Positions 1 to 8,235 of a stretch of 12,252 bases of DNA are shown one piece after another. The notes under the pieces were generated by a model, which was not told the origin of the DNA, searched no databases, and worked only from the letters and a program-made list of their open reading frames with translations. Origin of the DNA: Candidatus Zhuqueibacterota bacterium 4484_188. Its GTDB lineage: Bacteria > Calditrichota > Calditrichia > RBG-13-44-9. The stretch is from NCBI GenBank assembly GCA_002049825.1, contig MVCZ01000062.1, positions 1 to 12,252 on the forward strand, read 5' to 3'. Numbering within the stretch: position 1 is the stretch's first letter; every line of letters begins with the position of its first letter. Position numbers and translations under genes: made by a program.

Positions 1-50
1 TCCCGAATAAAATATTTTTCTAATCGTTCATTATACCCATTTATTTGCAA

Positions 51-806
51 ATGCGCCGTTTTTTTACCTGGTATTTTTTCAGCTATATTTTACTGTTTGT
101 CGGGTTTATTTTTTACATTATTCTTACCCTGCCCGATGTTTCGGTCTGGAAAAAGAAGAATCCCGGTAAAAAGGATTTGATGAACGTGCGGGCACAAAGC
201 AGTGCCGTGCAGGTAAAATTGCAAAAAATATCTTACCGGTGGATTTCGATTGGTCGGGTACCGGTAGCGATGCGTCGCTGTGTTGTGGTTGCCGAAGATG
301 CTTCGTTCTGGGTGCACCGGGGAATCGACTGGTTCGAAGTGCAGCAGTCGCTAAAAAAGAACCTTGAGCGGGGGAAATTTTCCCGGGGTGGTAGTACCAT
401 TACTCAGCAGGTTGCCAAAAATCTTTACCTGTCTTCGGACAAAAGCATCCGGCGGAAATTGCGGGAATGGTTGATTGCGCGGCGTTTGGAAAAACAGCTA
501 CGCAAAACGCGAATTCTGGAGCTGTATATAAACATCGCCCAGTGGGGAAAAAATATTTACGGCATCAGGATGGCTTCAGCACGCTACTTTCACAAACATC
601 CCAGTCAACTCCGTTTAGATGAGATGGTGCGGCTTGCTGCGGTGCTTCCCAACCCCGAACGCCTGAATCCGGTACGGGTGAACCGTGCTGTTTTATGGCG
701 CTCCAGGGTTATTTTAAACCGCCTGCACAAATTCGGGTTTATTGACGATGATGAATTTGAAATCACCAACAATCAACTCGATAGTCTCTATCAATTGCCC
801 AGGTAA
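51..806 (+). CDS. mtgA: Monofunctional peptidoglycan glycosyltransferase (GT51)
   Basis: This enzyme polymerises lipid II into glycan strands on the outer face of the inner membrane; it has no transpeptidase domain. Residues about 8-28 form one hydrophobic N-terminal anchor. The GT51 motifs follow in order: EDASFWVHRGID at 82-93 with the first catalytic Glu at E82; GGSTITQQ at 113-120; then RKLRE with the second catalytic Glu at E139, continuing into the ELYIN...WG block. The length (251 aa) fits stand-alone MtgA, and no penicillin-binding domain follows. I chose the ATG at 51; an in-frame TTG at 45 would add two residues, and neither start has a visible Shine-Dalgarno site. It converges on glgP with a 185-base gap. 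Family assignment is secure; regulation is not visible. Confidence 0.95.
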   Translation: MRRFFTWYFFSYILLFVGFIFYIILTLPDVSVWKKKNPGKKDLMNVRAQSSAVQVKLQKISYRWISIGRVPVAMRRCVVVAEDASFWVHRGIDWFEVQQSLKKNLERGKFSRGGSTITQQVAKNLYLSSDKSIRRKLREWLIARRLEKQLRKTRILELYINIAQWGKNIYGIRMASARYFHKHPSQLRLDEMVRLAAVLPNPERLNPVRVNRAVLWRSRVILNRLHKFGFIDDDEFEITNNQLDSLYQLPR

Positions 807-885
807 AATGCCGGAAATATTCCCGGAGGTGGTGGCAAGGAACGGTTTAAAGACAAGCAAATGAAGAAATGCACCAGGAATAATC

Positions 886-907
886 GCCGAGCGGTGAACC
901 GCCCGGC
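886..907. other. Inverted repeat between convergent mtgA and glgP
   Basis: Arms GCCGAGCGG (886-894) and CCGCCCGGC (899-907) form a 9-bp stem with one mismatch and a TGAA loop, followed by an A-rich run. A second inverted repeat, AAGCACC (918-924) with GGTGCTT (947-953), lies close by with a 22-base loop. The position between two convergent genes suits a transcription end region. However, the T tract seen on the minus strand precedes the stem rather than following it, so this is not a textbook intrinsic terminator for either gene. Confidence 0.35.
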
Positions 908-991
908 TAAAAAATGCAAGCACCTTAAATGGCACTGAGGCGGGAGGGTGCTTCGGCAATTCTGAAAAATCTTCTGTCAATGCCAAATGTT

Positions 992-3436
992 TTAATTCCC
1001 TTTCGCATACCAGCATGCCAACCCCAGTTCCGCCTGGTTGATCAGGTTTGGATGATAGGGGATTACCCGTAGGGTATACTGGTAATTACCGCTGTTTTTG
1101 GGGTTAACCTGTGCACTGAACAGATAGACACCATCCGATTCCTGCGATACATTACTCATCTCATGAATTTCCGCCAATTGTTCCGAATGATTATGCAGAC
1201 CATCCTCCAGGGTTAAATAAAGCTGAACTTTCACATCCTGCGGCGTCAGTTTTCCCAATTTTACCCGGGCGGTAAAATTCCAGGTATCGCCGAATTTCAA
1301 AATCAACGAACCGTTGTGTTCTTCGCCCGATTCTGCGGGAGAGATTGCTACCCCGGACCAGTGGCGCTCTATCCGGTCTTTCCAGGCGGCCAGGCTTCTG
1401 ACTGCCGAGAAATTGTCTTTTCGGTATTCTTCGCCGGAATTGATTGCGGGAATATATAATTTGTTCCAATATTCTTTCACCATCCGGTGAGTATTAAACA
1501 CCGGCGTTATCGTTTTCATCGATTCTTTCATAATGCGAATCCAGCGCACCGGCAGTCCCGATTCGTTTTTATTGTAATATAACGGAATAATTTCATTCTC
1601 TAAAATATCATACAATTCATCGCTGTCCCAGGAATCCAATTCGTCCAAAGAATCAAAATCTTCGTTTTCACCAAAAGCCCAGCCGTTTTTTCCGTTGAAT
1701 CCCTCGTCCCACCAGCCATCAAGCACACTGAAATTAATGGTGCTGTTCATTCCGCCTTTTTGACCGCTGGTTCCCGAAGCTTCCTGAGTACGCCGGGGAT
1801 TGTTCATCCACACATCCACCCCGGAGATAAGGTCACGGGCTAAGCCCATATCGTAATTTTCCACGAAGATGATTTTTCCCCTAAAATCCGGGGTCAGAGA
1901 AATATCATAGATCTGGCGAATCAAATCCTGTCCACCGGAATCCTTGGGATGCGCTTTTCCGGCAAAAATTATCTGCACCGGTTTTTCCGGGTTGTTCACC
2001 AAACGTTTCAAGCGCTCCAAATCCCGAAACACCAGGGTGGCGCGTTTGTAAGTGGCAAAGCGGCGGGCAAAACCGATAGTCAACACTTCCGCTTTCAAAA
2101 CCTTGCTGATTCTGAGCATGTGAAGTGAACCGGTTTTATTACGTCGGTACTGTTTCTGCAACCGTTCCCGGATGTGGTTAAGCAATTTCTGTTTCATTTC
2201 CAGTTTGGCATTCCACAAAACCTGATCGGGAATGTTATCTACCTTGTTCCAAAAATTATTGTCGTCCTGCTTTTCTTCCCAGTTGTTCGATAACTGGGAT
2301 TGGAGTATTGCCCGGATTTTCCGGGATATCCAGGTGGCGGCATGAACACCATTGGTGATACTGGAAATCGGTGTTTCATGCGGTTGGAAATCCGGCCAGA
2401 CTGTTTTCCAGAGGTCTTTCGAGACATAACCGTGCAGCCGGCTTACCGCGTTTCGGTAACGGGACAGATTCAAGGATAAAATAGTCAGATTAAAAATCTC
2501 GTAGCCCTGGGGTTGGATTTGTGAGCCTAATTCCATAAAACGATGCCGGTGAATTCCCACCGATTCCCAATAATGCTGGAAATATTTGTCTTTTATATGC
2601 AGGGGAAACGCATCGTTTCCCGCCGGAACCGGGGTATGTGTGGTAAAAATGGTATTTGCTGCGGTGGCTTCCAGCACAATTTCCTGGGAAATTCGCATCT
2701 CCTGGTCACCGCCGTACAAACGAGCGGTTATCTGGCGATCAGCCATTGTATTCTGCGGTACATTGGTATCGAGCAAATAAACTGAAATTCTCCCAACCCG
2801 GGCTTTCCAGAGTTGAAAAAACACCATCCGGTTGGCAACCGGCACTTTTAAAATCAATGGTTTCTTTTTCGAATCGGAAACCCGCCGGAGTGGCAGTTCT
2901 TCGGGATTAAGTGGCAAATAATGGGGAATCTGGTTACCGTGTGCGTCGATTTCCTGGGTGAAATAGGTTTGCTGGTAAAACAGGCTTACCCCGGTGAGCG
3001 GAATTCCCAGGTCGCTGGCTGATTTGATATGATCGCCGGCAAGCACACCCAATCCACCGGCATAAATAGGCAGTGATTCGTGAAATCCGAATTCCGCGGT
3101 GAAGTAGGCAATGTGCCGCCCCCGGTATTCGGGAAAATTCGAGGAAAACCACGTTTTTTCGTCTCGCATGTATTTATCAAAATCGGTGAGCGCCTGCTTA
3201 TATTTTTCTAAGAAAACTCTGTCCTGCGCTTTTTCTTCTAACCGCTTTTGCTGCACTTCGTGTAAAAATTTTACCGGGTTATGATTGACAAATTTCCACA
3301 CCTCTTTATCTATTTCAATGAATAGATCGCGTACCTCCGGGTGCCAGGAAAAGTAAAAATTATAAGCTAATTCCTTCAATCGTTTGATCTGTTCGGGGAG
3401 TTTCGGCACAACCTTTAATTCGCCAAGATAATCCAT
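992..3436 (-). CDS. glgP: Alpha-glucan (glycogen) phosphorylase, GT35 short type, with internal block missing
   Basis: This PLP enzyme family releases glucose-1-phosphate from glycogen or maltodextrin in the cytoplasm. An N-terminal DUF3417 region (about 1-110) is followed by the GT35 core: YGGDQE before residue 250, FTTHTPVPAGND after it, ITNGVH, GFARRFATYKRA, FAGKAHPKDSGGQ, and EASGTSGQKGGMN with the PLP lysine at K560. The last 90 or so residues form the beta-rich tail of this subfamily. The ATG at 3436 is chosen because AAGGAG lies six bases upstream; a TTG at 3451 is in frame but would include that site. The oddity is that QEIVL (ending at residue 255) runs directly into EATAANTIFTTHT. 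Relatives carry about 50 residues here, beginning GIGG and including the NEGH substrate-site motif. The frame is kept, so a shortened and probably inactive protein could be made. Confidence 0.93.
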   Translation of the reverse strand: MDYLGELKVVPKLPEQIKRLKELAYNFYFSWHPEVRDLFIEIDKEVWKFVNHNPVKFLHEVQQKRLEEKAQDRVFLEKYKQALTDFDKYMRDEKTWFSSNFPEYRGRHIAYFTAEFGFHESLPIYAGGLGVLAGDHIKSASDLGIPLTGVSLFYQQTYFTQEIDAHGNQIPHYLPLNPEELPLRRVSDSKKKPLILKVPVANRMVFFQLWKARVGRISVYLLDTNVPQNTMADRQITARLYGGDQEMRISQEIVLEATAANTIFTTHTPVPAGNDAFPLHIKDKYFQHYWESVGIHRHRFMELGSQIQPQGYEIFNLTILSLNLSRYRNAVSRLHGYVSKDLWKTVWPDFQPHETPISSITNGVHAATWISRKIRAILQSQLSNNWEEKQDDNNFWNKVDNIPDQVLWNAKLEMKQKLLNHIRERLQKQYRRNKTGSLHMLRISKVLKAEVLTIGFARRFATYKRATLVFRDLERLKRLVNNPEKPVQIIFAGKAHPKDSGGQDLIRQIYDISLTPDFRGKIIFVENYDMGLARDLISGVDVWMNNPRRTQEASGTSGQKGGMNSTINFSVLDGWWDEGFNGKNGWAFGENEDFDSLDELDSWDSDELYDILENEIIPLYYNKNESGLPVRWIRIMKESMKTITPVFNTHRMVKEYWNKLYIPAINSGEEYRKDNFSAVRSLAAWKDRIERHWSGVAISPAESGEEHNGSLILKFGDTWNFTARVKLGKLTPQDVKVQLYLTLEDGLHNHSEQLAEIHEMSNVSQESDGVYLFSAQVNPKNSGNYQYTLRVIPYHPNLINQAELGLACWYAKGN

Positions 3437-3442
3437 ACTTTG

Positions 3443-3448
3443 CTCCTT
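3443..3448 (-). promoter_or_regulatory. Ribosome binding site of glgP
   Basis: On the minus strand this reads AAGGAG, six bases before the ATG at 3436. It decides the start in favour of that ATG over the upstream in-frame TTG at 3451. Confidence 0.8.
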
Positions 3449-3482
3449 CAAAATTCTGTTTCTTTCCCAAATTTAAAACATA

Positions 3483-3511
3483 AGTATACTGAATTATTCC
3501 GGAAGAGACAA
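3483..3511 (-). promoter_or_regulatory. Probable sigma-70-type promoter of glgP
   Basis: Minus strand: -35 TTGTCT (3511-3506), a 17-base spacer, then -10 TATACT (3488-3483). The match is 4/6 and 5/6 to consensus with ideal spacing. It would give a leader of roughly 40 bases ahead of the glgP start. No operator-like repeat is obvious around it. Confidence 0.5.
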
Positions 3512-3556
3512 GAAGTAACTCACAATTAAGTGACGCTATTTTTTGAAACCGGTTGA

Positions 3557-3584
3557 TTTACACATTCAGTTACCTCGGTAATTA
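3557..3584 (+). promoter_or_regulatory. Possible promoter of the DUF523-mrfAB cluster
   Basis: TTTACA (3557-3562), a 16-base spacer and TAATTA (3579-3584) lie upstream of the start at 3630. The -10 match is modest. It is the best candidate I see in the divergent gap and is weaker than the glgP promoter on the other strand. Confidence 0.3.
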
Positions 3585-3629
3585 TGCTTTTGTCTTGCAT
3601 TCCAAGCAGAAATCCAGTTAATTTTAATC

Positions 3630-4145
3630 ATGGAAAAGATACTGATTAGTGCATGTTTGATAGGTGAAGAAGTTCGATATGACGGGCGGGCGAATACCAT
3701 TGTCTCGCGAATAATAACCCGATGGGCGAAAGAAAAACGTCTGATACCGGTTTGCCCGGAAGTTGCCGGCGGACTGCCGGTTCCCCGACCACCGGCAGAA
3801 ATTCAGTCTGGGGACGGGTACGATGTCCTGGTGGGGAAAAGCAGGGTGGTCACTATCGAGCATGGTGATGTTACCGGCGCATATTTGAGCGGTGCACAGC
3901 AGACCTATCGTCTGGCAATGGATTTAAACATAAAAATTGCTATTTTAACTTCCGAAAGCCCTTCCTGCGGCTGCGGAGAAATTTACGATGGTACTTTTAG
4001 CAGCACGCTTTATCCGGGAGACGGGGTAACCGCTGCCTTGTTGAAAAATGCCGGAATCCGAGTTTTTACCGAAAAGCAACTGGCAAAAGCAGACGAATAT
4101 TTAGCGCAACTGGAAAGTAAAAATGACCCTGGAACAACTGATTGA
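3630..4145 (+). CDS. DUF523 family protein
   Basis: This belongs to the DUF523 (YbbK-like) family, whose biochemical role is not established. Family signatures are all present: ILISACLIG...VRYDG at 4-19, CPEVAGGLPVPRPPAEI at 42-58, SESPSCG at 108-114, and a GDGVTAALL block at 130-138. Four cysteines (C9, C42, C113, C115) sit in these conserved blocks and could bind metal or a cluster; that is inference. The length of 171 aa is slightly above the usual 150-160 because of a charged C-terminal tail. No good ribosome site precedes the ATG. The gene overlaps the start of the next gene by 23 bases, so the two are probably translationally coupled. Confidence 0.9.
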   Translation: MEKILISACLIGEEVRYDGRANTIVSRIITRWAKEKRLIPVCPEVAGGLPVPRPPAEIQSGDGYDVLVGKSRVVTIEHGDVTGAYLSGAQQTYRLAMDLNIKIAILTSESPSCGCGEIYDGTFSSTLYPGDGVTAALLKNAGIRVFTEKQLAKADEYLAQLESKNDPGTTD

Positions 4146-6447
4146 TTTTCTGAAATCCGACCCGCGCATTGCCCGGAACATCACCCACTGGGAAGAAATT
4201 CCCGCCCGTGAAGCGCACTATTCCGATTTTCCTGCCACTGTTCACCCGAAACTATTTGCGGCACTGAAATTGAGCGGTATTCAAAAACCGTATTCTCACC
4301 AGGCGGAAGCATTCCGGGCGATTCAGGAGGGGAAAAATATTGTGCTGGTCACGCCGACCGCCAGCGGGAAAACACTCGCTTACAATCTGCCGGTACTTAA
4401 CCGGGTGCTCTCCGAGCCGGATTCGCGCGCGATTTATCTTTTCCCAACTAAAGCGCTCTCCCAGGACCAGTTGAAAGAACTGCACAATCTCATCACACTG
4501 ATGGAAGCCGACATTCGCACCTACACCTTCGACGGCGACACGCCGGTAACCGCGCGGAAAGCAATCCGGCGTTCCGGGCATATCGTTATTACTAACCCGG
4601 ACATGCTTCACAAGGGTATTTTACCACATCACACTATCTGGACTAAGCTTTTCGAAAATTTACGGTATGTGGTTATCGATGAAATTCATTATTACCGTGG
4701 TGTGGTGGGAAGCCACCTGGCAAACCTGATACGACGTTTGAAACGCATTGCCCGGTTTTACCACTCACAACCTCAGTTCATTTGCTGTTCGGCTACCATT
4801 GCCAATCCGGCGGAGTTAGCGCAAAAAATCATCGAGGAACCGGTGGAGCTTATCGATAAAAATGGCGCACCGTCCGGTAAAAAGCATTTTGTTTTTTACA
4901 ACCCGCCAATTGTCAACCGCGAGCTGGGCATCCGTCGCTCGGTGGTAAGCGAAGTGCGGAGTCTGGCAACTCACCTGTTAGAGGCGCAGGTGCAATTTAT
5001 CGTATTTGCCCGCAGCCGGATGCGGGTGGAGATTTTAACCAAGTATATCAAAGAATCGGCTCGGAAGCTGCATATTCCGCTTCACAGAGTAAGCGGCTAC
5101 CGCGGCGGCTACTTACCGCTGGAACGACGAAAAATTGAACAGGGATTGAAAACGGGAGAAATCCTTTCGGTGGTTAGTACCAACGCCCTGGAGTTGGGCA
5201 TCGACATAGGGCAGTTGGACGTTTCGATAATGGCGGGTTACCCGGGCACCATTGCCAGCGCCTGGCAGCAAGCCGGCAGGGCAGGGCGGCGTACCGCTAC
5301 CTCGCTGACCATCCTGGTCGCCAGCAGTTCGCCAATGGACCAATTCATGATTGACCACCCGGAGTATTTTCTGCAGAAATCTCCCGAAAGCGGAATTATC
5401 GACCCGAATAATCTGCTCATTTTGATGAACCATATCAAGTGCGGCGCCTTTGAAATTCCCTTTGAGCAACAAGAGAAATTCGGAATTGATGGAACCGGTG
5501 AAATTCTGGATTACCTGACCGAAAAAAATGTACTGCGGGCGACCGAGGGAAAATATTTCTGGATGAGCGAAATCTATCCCGCTGAACAAGTGAGCCTGCG
5601 CAGCGCTTCGCCGGACAATGTGGTGATTATCGACAAGACCGAGAAAGAACGAGTGGTGGGAGAAGTAGATTTGTTCGGTGCGCCGATGCTGGTTCATAAA
5701 GAAGCGATTTACATGCACGAGTCGGAGCAGTACCACGTGGACTTGCTGGATTGGGAGCGGAAAAAAGCATACGTGCGGAAGGTGAGCGTTGACTACTACA
5801 CCGATGCGATTACCAAAACCAACATCAAGGTGCTTTCGGTGGACGAGGAAAAAGAAAATCCACTTATACAATTGGCTTACGGGGAAATTAATGTCAGCAC
5901 GGTGACCACCGGGTATAAAAAGATTAAGTTTTTCACCCATGAAAACGTGGGCGCCGGGAAGGTGTTTTTACCGGAACTGGAGATGAGCACCACCGCCATG
6001 TGGTTCGAATTTACCCCGGCATTTGTGGAAAACCAGGAAATTTCCGAAGCGGAAATGGGCGGCGCTTTACAGGCGGTGGCAAATGTGCTGCGAAATATCG
6101 CACCGATTTTTGTGATGTGCGATCCGGGAGATATCAGGGCGGTTCCCATGCTGCAGGCACCTTTTTCTCACCGCCCGACTATTTATTTTTACGATAATTA
6201 TCCCGGCGGCGTGGGACTCAGTTGGAAAATAATGAACGATCCGCTGCCAGTGCTGGAAGCAGGCTTAAATCTTGTTCGCAACTGCGAATGCGAAAGCGGC
6301 TGTCCGAGTTGCGTGGGACCGCTGTTAGAAGTAGGGGAAAGGGGAAAAATTTTAGCCCGAAGCCTGTTAAAAGAAATGCGGAGGATGGTGGCAGCCGGGA
6401 GTGAAAAGAATAAAAACACTAACACCATAAATGAATCTCAAAGATAA
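4123..6447 (+). CDS. mrfA: MrfA (YprA)-type DEAD/DEAH-box DNA helicase with DUF1998 zinc region
   Basis: A superfamily 2 helicase of the Hrq1/MrfA group. In Bacillus subtilis MrfA acts with MrfB in repair of mitomycin C lesions; the role here is inferred by homology and gene order. RecA domain 1 has the HQ motif near residue 59, Walker A TPTASGKT at 77-84, and DEIH at 186-189 followed by a CSAT motif III. RecA domain 2 has STNALELGIDIG and QQAGRAGRR at 382-390. The C-terminal half contains the DUF1998 region, an FYDNYPGGVGLS segment and four cysteines (C721, C723, C727, C730) matching the zinc-binding set of this family. At 774 aa it is full length. Weak GGAAAG lies five bases upstream of the ATG. 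It overlaps DUF523 by 23 bases and mrfB by 17, indicating one operon. Confidence 0.94.
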   Translation: MTLEQLIDFLKSDPRIARNITHWEEIPAREAHYSDFPATVHPKLFAALKLSGIQKPYSHQAEAFRAIQEGKNIVLVTPTASGKTLAYNLPVLNRVLSEPDSRAIYLFPTKALSQDQLKELHNLITLMEADIRTYTFDGDTPVTARKAIRRSGHIVITNPDMLHKGILPHHTIWTKLFENLRYVVIDEIHYYRGVVGSHLANLIRRLKRIARFYHSQPQFICCSATIANPAELAQKIIEEPVELIDKNGAPSGKKHFVFYNPPIVNRELGIRRSVVSEVRSLATHLLEAQVQFIVFARSRMRVEILTKYIKESARKLHIPLHRVSGYRGGYLPLERRKIEQGLKTGEILSVVSTNALELGIDIGQLDVSIMAGYPGTIASAWQQAGRAGRRTATSLTILVASSSPMDQFMIDHPEYFLQKSPESGIIDPNNLLILMNHIKCGAFEIPFEQQEKFGIDGTGEILDYLTEKNVLRATEGKYFWMSEIYPAEQVSLRSASPDNVVIIDKTEKERVVGEVDLFGAPMLVHKEAIYMHESEQYHVDLLDWERKKAYVRKVSVDYYTDAITKTNIKVLSVDEEKENPLIQLAYGEINVSTVTTGYKKIKFFTHENVGAGKVFLPELEMSTTAMWFEFTPAFVENQEISEAEMGGALQAVANVLRNIAPIFVMCDPGDIRAVPMLQAPFSHRPTIYFYDNYPGGVGLSWKIMNDPLPVLEAGLNLVRNCECESGCPSCVGPLLEVGERGKILARSLLKEMRRMVAAGSEKNKNTNTINESQR

Positions 6448-7084
6448 ATTAGCCCGGCTGGACAAAAACAGTTCCCAAACGCCAATCCAGAAAACCGGAA
6501 CCGTTCAATACCGGGACTGGGCGGAGGATTTTCAGCGGGAACTGGATGCCCGGATTCTTTCCGAGGGCAATTCCTTTATTATTATGAAAGAAAACTACTA
6601 CCCGGTGTACCGGAACCCGGATTTCGAAAAACTCCGCAGTAACGGTTTTATAGTCAATCAGTTTGACCGAATCACCGGCGACCGAAGCACCGGCACATTT
6701 AACCTGCAAAAATATTTGTTCATCGATACCGAAACGACCGGTTTAGCCGGCGGCACCGGTACTTACGCTTTTCTGGTTGGAATCGGTCACATCGAGCTGG
6801 ATCATATCGTGGTCCGGCAATATGTGCTGCCCGATTTTCAACACGAATGGCTGTTGCTGAAGCATGTGGAGAACCGGTTGGTTACCGCGGAAGGCATCGG
6901 TAGTTTTAACGGCAAATCGTACGACATCCCGTTGCTGCGCACCCGCTTTGTGCTTAACCGAATTGATTCAGTGCTGGATGATTTGCCGCACATCGACATC
7001 TTACACGCGGCACGACGGATATGGAAGCAACGGCTGGGTTCCTGTACTTTAATTTTTTCGACATTGTTCACCTTGTTCTTTTAA
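6431..7084 (+). CDS. mrfB: MrfB (YprB)-type DEDDh exonuclease, N-terminal part, broken
   Basis: The RNase H-fold exonuclease partner of MrfA. The translated part carries the first catalytic motif FIDTETTG (D99, E101), the family block GLAGGTGTYAFLVG, the second motif SFNGKSYD (D165) and the LHAARRIWKQRLGSCTL segment. After that leucine (codon at 7049) relatives continue for about 40-45 residues to an HNxxDI motif carrying the catalytic His and last Asp. Here the frame runs into an unrelated 10-residue tail and stops at 7082-7084. The HNxxDI remnant appears in another frame immediately after the junction. The product would lack motif III and should be inactive as a nuclease. The ATG overlaps mrfA by 17 bases. 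Gene identity is secure; whether the break is biological is open. Confidence 0.88.
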   Translation: MNLKDKLARLDKNSSQTPIQKTGTVQYRDWAEDFQRELDARILSEGNSFIIMKENYYPVYRNPDFEKLRSNGFIVNQFDRITGDRSTGTFNLQKYLFIDTETTGLAGGTGTYAFLVGIGHIELDHIVVRQYVLPDFQHEWLLLKHVENRLVTAEGIGSFNGKSYDIPLLRTRFVLNRIDSVLDDLPHIDILHAARRIWKQRLGSCTLIFSTLFTLFF

Positions 7085-7548
7085 CTATCGAAATCGTCAG
7101 GGTGTTGGAAGCACCACGTACCAAACTCACTCATCCACAGGATTTATTTTCCCTGGCCAGGTATTTCTACCAGCAGAAACAGTATGATATTGCCATCCCT
7201 TTATTCGAGCAACTTTCCCGGCAGGAGAATGCAGAAGAAAGCGCCCAGAATGCCCTGTATTTTTTGGCGATGACACATAAAAAGTTGGGTGAACGGCAAA
7301 AATCCAGTGCTGTTATGCACCGGTTGTTGGAGGTAAAAAACAATCATCCCGGGGCGCTGGAAGAACTGGCGAAATATTACGAACATGTGAAAAAGGAATA
7401 CCGGTTGGCGCTTGACCTGGTTAAGCAGGGGTTAAACCACATCGAAATGATGGAGCAATTGGGGAGAAACGCACCGATAGCCCAATTGAAGGATAATCTC
7501 CTTTACCGCCGAAACCGTCTGCGCAATAAATTAGCAAAGAAATCCTGA
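7021..7548 (+). pseudogene. mrfB: MrfB C-terminal fragment, TPR-like region, out of frame
   Basis: The downstream piece of the broken mrfB gene. Its conserved sequence starts at about 7051 with NFFDIVHLVLLT, which corresponds to the HNxxDI(V)xLVxLT end of the nuclease domain with the His codon lost. A helical, TPR-like stretch follows (LFSLARYFYQQKQYD..AIPLFEQL.., then YFLAMTHKKLGERQKS and LEELAKYYEH), typical of the MrfB C-terminus. The ATG at 7021 lies in the overlap with the upstream frame and gives about 10 residues that do not belong to the family, so it is unlikely to be a true start. A shift between frames alone would not restore the gene, because the intervening block is absent. No ribosome site is seen for separate translation. 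Confidence 0.8.
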
Positions 7549-7644
7549 CCGCCATTCTTTCCATGCTCTACTCCCTGGTACCATCACCGCTTTCCTGCGA
7601 AAGCCGCTCTGCTGTTTTTCCGTGCAACCCGATGGTGAGGACTA

Positions 7645-8094
7645 CTACTTCACGCTCAGTAATTGCACCTCGAAAATGAGAGTAGCATTGGGCGGAATCA
7701 AGTTTCCGGCGCCTTTTTCCCCATAGGCTAATTGTGGCGGAACAATAAATTGCCACACATCGCCCACTTTCATCAGGGCAACACCTTCGTCCCAGCCGGG
7801 AATAACCCGTCCCTGCCCCAGGACAAATTGAAACGGTTTGTTGCGTTTCAGCGAACTGTCGTACAGTTGCCCGTTGGTTGACCATACACTATAATGAACA
7901 GACACTTTGTTACCGGGTTGCGCCTGTTCGCCTCTGCCATCTGCCATGACTGCGTATTTCAAACCGCTGGGTGTAGTGACAAATTTTTCCGGGGCAATTT
8001 TTGCCGGTTTGTCTGTGTGAACCATTACTTTCTGTTCTTTAGAACAGCCAAAGATAAAAAATAAAACCATCAATAATACGGATGCAAATTTCAT
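7645..8094 (-). CDS. FKBP-type peptidyl-prolyl cis-trans isomerase lipoprotein
   Basis: A proline isomerase that probably assists folding in the periplasm or at the membrane. Residues 1-16 form a lipoprotein signal ending in a lipobox (FIFGC, lipidated C17). A short linker precedes one FKBP domain (about 55-149). Expected ligand-pocket residues are visible: Y68 in VHYSVW, D79 in LYDSS, F90, V97-I98 in GRVIPGW with W101, Y124 in LAYGE, and F141. The size (149 aa) fits the minimal single-domain, Mip/FkpA-like group without a dimerisation domain. AAGGAG lies five bases before the start. It converges on the mrfB remnant and stands alone on this strand. Confidence 0.92.
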   Translation of the reverse strand: MKFASVLLMVLFFIFGCSKEQKVMVHTDKPAKIAPEKFVTTPSGLKYAVMADGRGEQAQPGNKVSVHYSVWSTNGQLYDSSLKRNKPFQFVLGQGRVIPGWDEGVALMKVGDVWQFIVPPQLAYGEKGAGNLIPPNATLIFEVQLLSVK

Positions 8095-8099
8095 AATGA

Positions 8100-8105
8100 C
8101 TCCTT
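8100..8105 (-). promoter_or_regulatory. Ribosome binding site of the FKBP lipoprotein gene
   Basis: Minus strand AAGGAG, five bases before the ATG at 8094, supporting that start. Confidence 0.75.
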
Positions 8106-8235
8106 ATTTGGTTTCCGTTACCGGAATTTATTTAACCGGGAGAAAATTTAAAATAAGAATTTAAAATGTGCCGTTTGAATATCAATACAACCGTCAATGG
8201 AGCGAGGTTATCTTAACGGGATTCCCGGAAATAAA

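Noticed and set aside
714..1016. 100-codon minus-strand open frame spanning the mtgA-glgP gap
   Set aside because: It overlaps the ends of two solid genes, shows no recognisable motif, and covers the inverted repeats of the gap.
2543..2910. Several plus-strand open frames opposite glgP
   Set aside because: They overlap one another and the strongly conserved phosphorylase frame. None has a motif or a ribosome site.
5113..5940. 275-codon open frame on the minus strand inside mrfA
   Set aside because: It is an antisense shadow of a well-conserved helicase gene. The translation is rich in His/Phe/Gln without any family motif, and no ribosome site is seen.
7051..7062. Programmed frameshift or homopolymer error at the six-T run in mrfB
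   Set aside because: Slippage at the T run could join the two frames, but about 40-45 conserved residues including the catalytic His would still be missing, so a simple shift does not explain the break.
7589..7619. Hairpin GCTTTC/GAAAGC with a following five-T run, possible terminator after mrfB
   Set aside because: The stem is only six pairs and the T run starts ten bases after it, so it is too weak to call.
7568..7885. 105-codon minus-strand frame overlapping the FKBP gene
   Set aside because: It is in a different frame on the same strand as the FKBP domain and has no conserved features.
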